From NCBI GenBank assembly GCA_002360495.1, contig DEQO01000189.1, positions 1 to 5,073 on the forward strand: a DNA stretch of 5,073 nucleotides. Direction: 5' to 3'. The stretch comes from Flavobacteriales bacterium UBA3364 (lineage in GTDB: Bacteria; Bacteroidota; Bacteroidia; Flavobacteriales_F; PHOS-HE28). Each line of letters opens with the position of its first letter. The first letter of the stretch is position 1. This document shows, one piece after another, positions 1 to 5,073 of the stretch. The translations under genes were made by a program, and so were the position numbers. The notes under the pieces were generated by a model, which searched no databases, was not told the origin of the DNA, and saw nothing but the letters and a program-made list of their open reading frames with translations.

Positions 1-128
1 CCCCCGAAGGCGCTGCGCGCCGTTCCCCCCGAAGGGGGGCAGCGCCTTGGGGCGGCCCGGCGGCGCTCGTCGTCCCCCCCGAAGGCGCTGCGCGCCGTTC
101 CCCCCGAAGGGGGGCGGCGCCTTGGGGC
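1..128. repeat. Two tandem copies of a palindromic GC-rich repeat (period 75 bp)
   Basis: Bases 1-53 and 76-128 are the same 53-bp unit, differing at one base (A41 versus G116), and are separated by a 22-bp linker. Each unit is a nested palindrome. The inner hairpin is six C, a GAA loop and six G (25-39; 100-114). The outer arm AAGGCGCTG (7-15; 82-90) pairs with CAGCGCCTT (40-48), or with CGGCGCCTT (115-123) in copy 2, where the single change turns a T-A pair into a T-G wobble. The C-run and G-run at the outer edges extend the stem. The motif CCCCCCGAAGG also recurs within each unit. This resembles REP/BIME-type dispersed intergenic palindromes, but no family is identified. The sequence begins inside a copy, so the array may continue to the left. 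Confidence 0.9.
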
Positions 129-132
129 CGCT

Positions 133-705
133 GTGCTCGCTCTAACGGGCCCCAACGCCATTGTGGATTGGGTGGTGGTGGAGCTCCGCGATGCCTTGGA
201 ACCGAGCACTGTGCTCGCCAGCCGCAGCGCTTTGCTTCAGCGCGATGGCGATGTGGTGGCCCTTGACGGCACATCCGCGCTGTCCTTCACCCTGCCCTCC
301 GGCCCCTACCGCATTGCCATCCGCCACCGCAACCACCTCGGCTGCATGACCTTCTCTCCAGTGACCTTATCAGCAACACCCACCACCATCGACTTCACCA
401 ATTCGGCCACGGCCACCTACGGGAATGAGGCGCGCAAGAACAACAATGGCATACTAACGCTCTGGCCAGGTGATGCCAATTTCAATGGGATCGTGAAGTA
501 CACCGGACAGAACAACGATCGCGATGTGGTGCTGCAGGCCGTGGGTGGGATAACCCCCACTAACACAGCAACCGGTTACCTCGGTGCGGACATCAACATG
601 GACGGCAATGTGCGCTACACCGGTGCCAACAACGACCGCGATATCATCCTGCAGACCATCGGGGGAGTGGTGCCGACGGCAGTGCGTATCCAACAAGTAC
701 CATGA
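133..705 (+). CDS. C-terminal part of a secreted/surface protein with dockerin-like repeats; 5' part missing
   Basis: This is a truncated paralogue of the gene that follows it. Its residues 2-190 align with residues 283-477 of the neighbour, so about 280 residues (signal peptide and N-terminal domains) are absent. Residues 10-72 form the conserved module with VDWVVVELRD and RHRNHLG. Residues 111-190 hold two dockerin/EF-hand-like repeats (GDANFNG at 113-119, ADINMDG at 152-158), each followed by YTGxNNDRD. The GTG at 133 is only the first possible start after the palindromic repeat. It has no clear ribosome binding site and no signal peptide follows, so it is probably not a true start. The frame is open back to base 1, but the repeat lacks stops in all six frames, so this says little. 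It could be a gene broken by repeat insertion, an in-frame fusion, or a contig-end artefact. The stop overlaps the next start (ATGA), which suggests one operon. Confidence 0.75.
   Translation: MLALTGPNAIVDWVVVELRDALEPSTVLASRSALLQRDGDVVALDGTSALSFTLPSGPYRIAIRHRNHLGCMTFSPVTLSATPTTIDFTNSATATYGNEARKNNNGILTLWPGDANFNGIVKYTGQNNDRDVVLQAVGGITPTNTATGYLGADINMDGNVRYTGANNDRDIILQTIGGVVPTAVRIQQVP
460..702 (+). repeat. Paralogous direct repeat, copy 1 (dockerin-like C-terminal module)
   Basis: These 243 bp align without gaps to 1890-2132. By hand I count about 38 base differences (about 84% identity) and 10 amino-acid differences in 81 codons, so most changes are synonymous. The longest identical run I see is 29 bp starting at 613. 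The protein module is therefore under purifying selection, or the copies have been partly homogenised. Confidence 0.85.
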
Positions 706-2135
706 GACCAACGCTCATCCTTTTGGCCTGTTGGGCCATGCCCGTCGCGCTCCGGGCACAATGCCAGATCGGATCGTTCACGCTCTCTGCCACTTGCTTT
801 CAGCAAGGTCCATTGGCGAACATCGTCCTGTCAGGCGGCACACCTCCGTACCAGCTCCAGTTCACGGGCATGAACGGGGCTTCGTGGTCCACACAGAGCT
901 TCCAGAACGGGCCCTTCAGCACGGTGTTGCCCACCACGCCGACCGTACTGGAACCACCAGTGGAGCTACAGGTAACGGATGCCCAAGGCTGTGTGGCCTT
1001 TTCCAGTGCGTTCTATTTCATCCATGTGGCCATGTGGCCCGAGGTATGGTTCGAGAACGCTTGCGGTGGCAATGCCGTGGAACTTTATTGGAACGGTTTG
1101 TTCACCATTGCAGGCGCACCGGGCAACACGTCCCCTTGCGGGTACAATACCTACATGATCACGGGCCTTCAAGGCTTCGAAGTGACCGGCAGTCTAGCAG
1201 CAGACTGGTCCCAACCAGCGCCGGGGGTGTGGCGCTTCAACACGCCGCTTCCTTTCGGCACTACCTATGCGGTGCGGATCTGGAACTCCGGGGCACCCAA
1301 CGGTTGTTACGGTGCTGGCGATGTGTTCCATTGTACCGACCCGGGAACTATAACAGTGCCGGAGAGCCCCACGAACTGTGGCATTTACTTCCGGATGCAA
1401 GCAGCGCTGACCGGTGCACTGCCCAGTGGCACATTGATGACCGATGGGCTGCGTGCCGCCAACCTGATCCCGCTCACGGAACCGTACACGGCGCTCGGGT
1501 ACCAATACGTCGGCATGCCATTGAACCCTGCCATCCCCCCCACCACGCTGGCCGTTACAGGCAACAATGCCATAGTGGACTGGGTGGTGGTGGAGCTGCG
1601 CGCACAGAACGCTCCGGGCACGGTGGTCTATTCAAAGGCAGCCGTGATCCAGCGGGATGGTGATGTGGTGGAGGCGAACGGCACGTCGAACTGGTTGTTT
1701 GCTGCTGTGCCGGCCGGCGTTTACCATGTCGCCATCCGGCATCGCAACCACCTTGGCATCATGACCGAGCAACCCTACTTCATCCATAACGATCAGTCCT
1801 ATCTGGGTAGACCACTGTTCAACTTCCGCCACACCTTGCTGCCCATGTTTGGTGTTGATGCACGCAAGAACGTGGGAACGGTATATGGCCTGTGGCCCGG
1901 CGATGCCAACTTCGATGGCGTGGTGAAGTACACCGGCCAGAACAACGACCGCGATGCGGTGCTGCAGGCCGTTGGTGGGATAACCCCCACTAACAGCGTA
2001 ACAGGCTACCTCGGCGCGGACATCAACCTGGACGGCATTGTACGCTACACCGGTGCCAACAACGACCGCGACATCATCCTGCAGACCATCGGAGGTGTAG
2101 TGCCTACGGCGACCAGGCTGCAGCAATTGCCCTGA
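702..2135 (+). CDS. Exported Bacteroidota surface protein with Ig/SprB-like N-terminus and C-terminal dockerin-like repeats
   Basis: This is a complete 477-residue protein of unknown function. Residues 1-19 are a signal peptide with cleavage likely at LRA|Q. Residues about 22-105 resemble a SprB/PKD-like beta-sandwich (GGTPPYQLQF, then VTDAQGCVAF). Residues about 106-226 look like a second Cys-containing beta domain. Residues about 227-360 form the conserved module known to me from Bacteroidota cell-surface proteins (ALTGALPSGTLMTDGL, LIPLTEPY, VDWVVVELR, RHRNHLG). Residues 397-477 are two EF-hand-like repeats (DANFDG at 401-406, DINLDG at 440-445), each followed by YTGxNNDRD. The acidic loops suggest calcium binding; that is inference. 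No typical type IX secretion C-terminal sorting domain is visible. The ATG overlaps the stop of the truncated paralogue in an ATGA, implying translational coupling. Its last 81 codons are about 84% identical in DNA to that neighbour's by hand count. Confidence 0.92.
   Translation: MRPTLILLACWAMPVALRAQCQIGSFTLSATCFQQGPLANIVLSGGTPPYQLQFTGMNGASWSTQSFQNGPFSTVLPTTPTVLEPPVELQVTDAQGCVAFSSAFYFIHVAMWPEVWFENACGGNAVELYWNGLFTIAGAPGNTSPCGYNTYMITGLQGFEVTGSLAADWSQPAPGVWRFNTPLPFGTTYAVRIWNSGAPNGCYGAGDVFHCTDPGTITVPESPTNCGIYFRMQAALTGALPSGTLMTDGLRAANLIPLTEPYTALGYQYVGMPLNPAIPPTTLAVTGNNAIVDWVVVELRAQNAPGTVVYSKAAVIQRDGDVVEANGTSNWLFAAVPAGVYHVAIRHRNHLGIMTEQPYFIHNDQSYLGRPLFNFRHTLLPMFGVDARKNVGTVYGLWPGDANFDGVVKYTGQNNDRDAVLQAVGGITPTNSVTGYLGADINLDGIVRYTGANNDRDIILQTIGGVVPTATRLQQLP
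1890..2132 (+). repeat. Paralogous direct repeat, copy 2 (dockerin-like C-terminal module)
   Basis: This is the partner of 460-702, in the same orientation and at the 3' end of the complete paralogue. The 29-bp identical run starts at 2043 here. Within each copy the protein is itself a two-fold repeat: a (G)DxNx(N/D)G(x)V loop, then (K/R)YTG(Q/A)NNDRD, then (V/I)LQ and GG(I/V).PT. Confidence 0.85.
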
Positions 2136-2142
2136 ACCGGTT

Positions 2143-2168
2143 CACCACGTGGTGCCCGGCAAGGGCAC
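2143..2168 (+). terminator. Possible stem-loops ending the surface-protein operon
   Basis: Eight bases after the stop lies a perfect 12-bp palindrome, CACCACGTGGTG (2143-2154). It overlaps a perfect 6-bp hairpin, GTGCCC-GGCAA-GGGCAC (2152-2168). The two structures share bases and cannot both form fully. No T-run follows, so this is not a canonical intrinsic terminator; a factor-dependent stop or an operator are alternatives. Confidence 0.3.
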
Positions 2169-2227
2169 TGGATCGTGCTCGCCCGCGATCATCGGGAGAG
2201 CGCGAACGTGTTACGGATACGCTACCG

Positions 2228-2237
2228 TCCCGCGGGA
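2228..2237. promoter_or_regulatory. 10-bp palindrome upstream of the Spy-like gene, possible operator
   Basis: TCCCGCGGGA is a perfect palindrome 88 bp before the ATG of the Spy-like gene. It sits in the only gap where that gene's promoter can be. No convincing Bacteroidota -33/-7 promoter pair is visible nearby, and a 10-bp palindrome in GC-rich DNA can arise by chance. Confidence 0.15.
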
Positions 2238-2325
2238 TGCATGCGCCTGCCAACAACTGTTAATGGTCCGGCCCGCGTTCGAACCCTGGCCCGTTATCCG
2301 TGTCAGATGAATAAAACCAGGAACC

Positions 2326-2649
2326 ATGAAGAAGGTGATGATCATTGCGGCCCTGTTGCTGGCCGGTACCACGTTCGCACAAGGCCCTGAGGGCCGCGAC
2401 CCCAAGGAGATCGCCACCAAGCGCGCCGAGCGCATGGCCACAGAACTGGGGCTGAATGCCGAACAGCGCACCAGACTGGAGGCGATCTTCCTGTACGAGG
2501 CCGAGCAGATGAAGGCCATCCGTGAGAAGCACGAGGCCGAGATGCGTTCGGTGCTCACGCCCGAACAGTACGCCGCCTGGGAGCAGAAGCGTGCGGAGAA
2601 GAAGGCGAAGATGATGGAACGCCGGAAGGCGCAGGGTGGGAGGCCCTGA
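2326..2649 (+). CDS. Small Spy/CpxP-like (LTxxQ-type) periplasmic protein
   Basis: This 107-residue exported protein has a signal peptide at residues 1-18 (MKK start, hydrophobic core, cleavage at TFA|Q). The mature part is almost entirely charged helix. It holds two motifs of the LTxxQ type that mark the Spy/CpxP family: LNAEQ at 43-47 and LTPEQ at 77-81. Spy and CpxP are periplasmic chaperone or stress-sensing proteins in Enterobacteria; the role of Bacteroidota relatives is less clear, so function here is inference. The C-terminus (88-107) is Lys/Arg-rich and ends in GGRP. The start is an ATG behind an A-rich leader (ATAAAACC), as often in Bacteroidota; the nearby AGGA at 2319-2322 is too close to act as a normal Shine-Dalgarno. 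It stands alone on the + strand, 190 bp after the surface-protein gene, and converges on the nuclease-like gene. Confidence 0.87.
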   Translation: MKKVMIIAALLLAGTTFAQGPEGRDPKEIATKRAERMATELGLNAEQRTRLEAIFLYEAEQMKAIREKHEAEMRSVLTPEQYAAWEQKRAEKKAKMMERRKAQGGRP

Positions 2650-2744
2650 CCCCTCGCGTAAGGGAAGCTTCTTCGTGCCTTCGCATGCAGGACTCACGAG
2701 GAGTGGTGCTTGCGGTACCATTCCCCGTTTTCATGAACGCACTG

Positions 2745-3383
2745 CTACGCCGTGTCCATCCCGAGCTCTTCATCGTGCTGGGCTGCATCGCGTTGATGCT
2801 CATCGCCGTGATCGGGTCCATGCTGACCGACCAAGTGCACGGCATTGTGCCGCGCCCGCCGGATCTCGTCCCAATATCGGTGGTGCATGCGTCTCGCCAG
2901 ACCCAGGAGGTCATCGTGGCCGATCCGTTCGGTATGCAGTTGGATAGGCCTTCTTTCCTCGAACACCCGTCCCTGTTCATCCACGGTGTACACCCCTGCA
3001 TAGCGCGGGATGACGATGCGCGGTTCGGTGCGGTATACCCGACAAGGCATCGCAAAGCAGAAGTAGTTGGGCCGCCGGATCCGCTCGGCGCCGGCCTTGC
3101 GTCGGGCCGCTTCATAGGCCTCGCCCGTGGTCAGGCCCTTACCGGTGGACTTCACCGGGAAGCTGCCGTTCATCAGCAACCCTTGGCTGTGCTTCGGTTT
3201 CAGCAGGTCGTGCTTCAGGTCCTGCCGGCTGATCTTGATCTCCACCTCGCACACATGTCCCTCGGGGCTCACGGTGAGCAGGTCGCTCTCCCAGGCATAG
3301 AGCAAAGCGTTCGGCGTGATCCACTCGTGGCGCAACCCCGCGGCATAAAGACGCATGTGCCAGGCGATATCCGATGCGGTCAT
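2745..3383 (-). CDS. Predicted PD-(D/E)XK nuclease-like protein, function unknown
   Basis: This 212-residue protein resembles nuclease-fold hypothetical proteins found in phages and Bacteroidota. A short N-terminal helix region (1-20) precedes WESDLLTV (31-38) and CEVEIKISRQDLKHD (45-59). D34, E48 and K50 fit the D...ExK active site of the PD-(D/E)XK superfamily. A Lys/His-rich stretch (57-65) follows, then PNYFCFAMP (105-113), a VIPRYAGVYTV beta segment (124-134) and a closing helix (155-175). I start it at the ATG at 3383, because MTASDIAWHMRLY looks like the usual beginning. The ATG at 3449 would add 22 Arg-rich residues with weaker GC3. The last 35 residues (178-212) are His/Asp/Gln-rich and look unlike the rest. 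No signal peptide, so probably cytoplasmic. It follows the carboxypeptidase-regulatory-like gene by 107 bp, enough for its own promoter; TATTATCTTG at 3419-3428 is a weak candidate -10. Confidence 0.78.
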   Translation of the reverse strand: MTASDIAWHMRLYAAGLRHEWITPNALLYAWESDLLTVSPEGHVCEVEIKISRQDLKHDLLKPKHSQGLLMNGSFPVKSTGKGLTTGEAYEAARRKAGAERIRRPNYFCFAMPCRVYRTEPRIVIPRYAGVYTVDEQGRVFEERRPIQLHTERIGHDDLLGLARRMHHRYWDEIRRARHNAVHLVGQHGPDHGDEHQRDAAQHDEELGMDTA

Positions 3384-3490
3384 GGTGTGTGACGGCGATC
3401 CCGTCGATCGCTTCTGCACAAGATAATAGCGTCGGCACCTTGGCACCATGCCATCGAACTAGGAGCGCCTGCTGGCCCTTACCAATGAGG

Positions 3491-3886
3491 TCATTTCTCG
3501 ATCAACGGAGGAGGGCCATCCTTGCCGTAACGAATGACTGGAGGGTTCCTCATGTCGAACTTGACCCGTCGCAGTTCGATCGTTCGCAGGCGGCCCTTGT
3601 TCGAGCGAGGCACCCGATAGCGCATCGGTTGATAGCCAACGTATGTGATCGTCAGATAGCACTGCTCGCCTGTGTTATTGACAGGTATATCAAGGCTGAC
3701 CACCCCGTTCTCATCGGTCAGGGCCGATATCGTTGAGCCCTCAAGCTGAACCTTAACGAATGGAAGTAGTTCGTCGTTCGTGCGATCGATCACACGCGCA
3801 GAGAACGAGCGCACACCTTCCTCCTGTGCCCGGAGACCGGTGACCGGACCGAGTATAAGCGCGATGGCGAGCATGTGGAACTTCAT
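3491..3886 (-). CDS. Exported carboxypeptidase-regulatory-like domain protein
   Basis: This 131-residue protein is mostly a single beta-sandwich domain behind a signal peptide (residues 1-20, cleavage near LRA|Q). Residues about 26-95 match the CarboxypepD_reg-like pattern familiar from the N-termini of TonB-dependent receptors: ARVIDRTNDELLPFVKVQLEGS, then ALTDENGVVSLDIP, then YLTITYVGYQPMRYRV. Here the domain stands alone, with no plug or barrel. It is followed by a short basic, Pro-rich tail (RNPPVIRYGKDGPPPLIEK). The ATG at 3886 is preferred; the GTG just before it (3889) would only add one residue. No Shine-Dalgarno is seen. It starts 44 bp after the valS stop on the same strand, so it may be read through from valS. 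A periplasmic or outer-membrane location is likely; the exact job is unknown. Confidence 0.87.
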   Translation of the reverse strand: MKFHMLAIALILGPVTGLRAQEEGVRSFSARVIDRTNDELLPFVKVQLEGSTISALTDENGVVSLDIPVNNTGEQCYLTITYVGYQPMRYRVPRSNKGRLRTIELRRVKFDMRNPPVIRYGKDGPPPLIEK

Positions 3887-3930
3887 CACTTGATAGGATG
3901 CAAGTGGTCCACGCGTTGCACAGATCGGAA

Positions 3931-5073
3931 CTACTTCAACACCGCCAACCGCTCCTCCAGCGCCTTGATCTTGGCTTCGGCATCGGCCTTCTTCTTGCGC
4001 TCGTTCTCCAGCACTTGCGCTGGCGCACCGCTCACGAAACGCTCGTTGCTGAGCTTCTTGTCCACGCTGTTGAGGAAACCACGCAGGTAGTTCAGCTCCT
4101 CCTCGGCTTTCTTCGCTTCGGCGGCGGGATCCACGTTGCTGCCCAGGTCGATGGCGTACTCGGTGGTGCCCACCAGGAAGGTGATGCTGCCTTCGCTGGC
4201 TTTCTCCACCGCATTGAGCGTGCCCACGTTGGCCAGCTTGTTCACCAATGAAGCCACGGCGGCACGCATTGGGGCGGCGCCTTTCACCTGCACGTCCAGC
4301 GCTTCCTTCGGGCTCATGCCACGCTCGTTGCGCGTGTTGCGCACCGCGGTCACCAGATCGAAGGCATGCTGCACCTCGGCCTCCAGCTTCGCATCGCCTT
4401 CACCACCTATCGGCCACGCGGCCACAATGATATCCTCTCCTGCCTTGCGTTCACGCAGGTGGTGCCACAACTCCTCGGTGAGGAACGGCATGTACGGATG
4501 CAGCAGCTTCAGCACATCCTCGAACAGCGCTACGGTGGCCTCGTAGGTGGCGGCATCGATGGGTTGCGACGCACCGTCCACAAAGGCGGGCTTGATGCTC
4601 TCCAGGTACCAGCTGCATAGGTCGTCCCAGATCAGCTTGTACGTGGTCATCAAGGCCTCACTGATGCGGAACTGATCGTACAGCCCGTTGAGCTCCGTGG
4701 TGGTGCGTTCCACACGGCTGCGCATCCAGGCCACGGCCGCCGCGTTCGCCGCGGGTTGTTCCAGCTGCGCAACGCTCCAGCCTTTCACCAGGCGGAACGC
4801 GTTCCAGATCTTGTTGCTGAAGTTGCGGCCCTGTTCGCAGAGCGAATCGTCGTAGGGCAGGTCGTTGCCGGCGGGACTGGTGAGCAGCATGCCCACGCGC
4901 ACGCCATCGGCGCCGAACTTCTCGATCAGCTCCAGCGGGTCGGGACTGTTGCCCAGGCTCTTGCTCATCTTCCGACCCTGCTTGTCGCGCACGATGCCCG
5001 TGAGGTACACGTTCTTGAAGGGCACTTCCTGCTTGTACTCCATGCCCGCCATGATCATGCGCGCCACCCAGAA
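3931..5073 (-). CDS. valS: Valyl-tRNA synthetase, C-terminal 380 residues (5' end outside window)
   Basis: Class I aminoacyl-tRNA synthetase that charges tRNA-Val with valine in the cytoplasm. The reading frame enters from the right edge (FWVARMIMAGMEY) and runs to TAG at 3931. The KMSKS ATP-binding loop is intact at 4957-4971, inside GIVRDKQGRKMSKSLGNSPDPLELI. Next comes GADGVRVGMLLTSPAGNDLPYD, typical of ValS rather than IleS or LeuS. The helical anticodon-binding domain follows (roughly partial residues 80-270, with WNAFRLVKGW, WMRSRV and LLHPYMPFLTEELWHHL). The end is the charged ValS coiled-coil arm that contacts tRNA (about 315-380, AEEELNYLRGFLNSVDKKLSNERFVSGAPAQVLENERKKK in outline). 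A full ValS is near 880 residues, so about 500, including the HIGH motif and editing domain, lie beyond the window. The GTG at 5065-5067 encodes Val inside FWVARM and is not the start. Confidence 0.97.
   Translation of the reverse strand, partial: FWVARMIMAGMEYKQEVPFKNVYLTGIVRDKQGRKMSKSLGNSPDPLELIEKFGADGVRVGMLLTSPAGNDLPYDDSLCEQGRNFSNKIWNAFRLVKGWSVAQLEQPAANAAAVAWMRSRVERTTTELNGLYDQFRISEALMTTYKLIWDDLCSWYLESIKPAFVDGASQPIDAATYEATVALFEDVLKLLHPYMPFLTEELWHHLRERKAGEDIIVAAWPIGGEGDAKLEAEVQHAFDLVTAVRNTRNERGMSPKEALDVQVKGAAPMRAAVASLVNKLANVGTLNAVEKASEGSITFLVGTTEYAIDLGSNVDPAAEAKKAEEELNYLRGFLNSVDKKLSNERFVSGAPAQVLENERKKKADAEAKIKALEERLAVLK

Noticed and set aside
1..128. Repeat array read as a CRISPR array
   Set aside because: There are only two units, each a long nested palindrome of 53 bp with a 22-bp GC-rich linker, and no cas genes are seen. 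This fits a REP/BIME-like element better.
1..132. Extending the first coding region back to base 1 through the repeat
   Set aside because: The frame is open, but so are all six frames. The translation is low-complexity (PPKALRAVPPEGG twice) and matches nothing in the paralogue.
584..1663. 359-residue + strand reading frame
   Set aside because: Overlaps both surface-protein genes in another frame. It is rich in His/Arg/Cys with no recognisable domain; a shadow.
1632..2126. 164-residue - strand reading frame, with a similar one at 454-711
   Set aside because: Both are antisense of the duplicated dockerin-like module. Their similarity to each other only reflects the paralogy of the sense genes.
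1890..2132. Type IX secretion C-terminal sorting domain on the surface proteins
   Set aside because: The C-termini end in EF-hand-like repeats and QQ(V/L)P. The usual short beta-rich sorting domain with a G-x-Y-x-(I/V) style ending is not seen.
2260..2721. 153-residue - strand reading frame
   Set aside because: Antisense to the Spy-like gene, which has a clear signal peptide and family motifs. The Leu-rich translation is the complement of charged helical codons.
2650..2744. Bidirectional terminator between the Spy-like and nuclease-like genes
   Set aside because: Only a 4-bp CCCT/AGGG stem and a short GAAGCTTC palindrome are visible, with no T-run on either side; too weak to call.
3898..4251. 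+ strand reading frames inside valS (3898-4251, 4136-4546, 4366-4620)
   Set aside because: valS on the - strand is unambiguous; these are shadows in a GC-rich gene.
5065..5067. GTG as the start of the synthetase fragment
   Set aside because: It lies inside the conserved FWVARMIMAG segment, and the frame continues to the window edge, so the gene is cut by the window.

Overview
The window looks like a piece of a GC-rich member of the Bacteroidota, most likely a Flavobacteriales-type genome. The evidence is protein style, not a search. Three secreted proteins have signal peptides ending in the A|Q cleavage context common in this phylum. Two proteins carry a C-terminal module that I recognise from Bacteroidota surface proteins (VDWVVVELR, HRNHLG, WPGDAN, KYTGxNNDRD). 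The valyl-tRNA synthetase has the motif style of this group, and Shine-Dalgarno sequences are weak or absent.

Layout. Bases 1-128 hold two near-identical copies of a strongly palindromic GC-rich repeat with a 75-bp period. They run directly into the C-terminal part of a secreted-protein gene (133-705), so that gene has lost or is missing its 5' part. Its stop overlaps the start of a complete paralogue (702-2135) in an ATGA arrangement, giving a tandem pair of exported proteins with duplicated dockerin/EF-hand-like repeats at their C-termini. A 190-bp gap with two perfect palindromes and a hairpin separates them from a small Spy/CpxP-like periplasmic protein gene (2326-2649), also on the + strand.

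The right half is on the - strand. In transcription order it holds: the 3' part of valS, entering from beyond the window (5073-3931); a small exported carboxypeptidase-regulatory-like domain protein (3886-3491); and a predicted PD-(D/E)XK nuclease-like protein of unknown role (3383-2745). The nuclease gene converges on the Spy-like gene. The 44-bp gap after valS makes co-transcription of the two small genes with valS possible, though nothing links them functionally.

Nothing here amounts to a clear new defence or mobile system. The points most worth a second look are the palindromic repeat abutting a truncated gene, the tandem paralogues with their inserted EF-hand-like repeats, the orphan nuclease-like gene, and a strand-conflicting coding signal over that gene's C-terminal tail.
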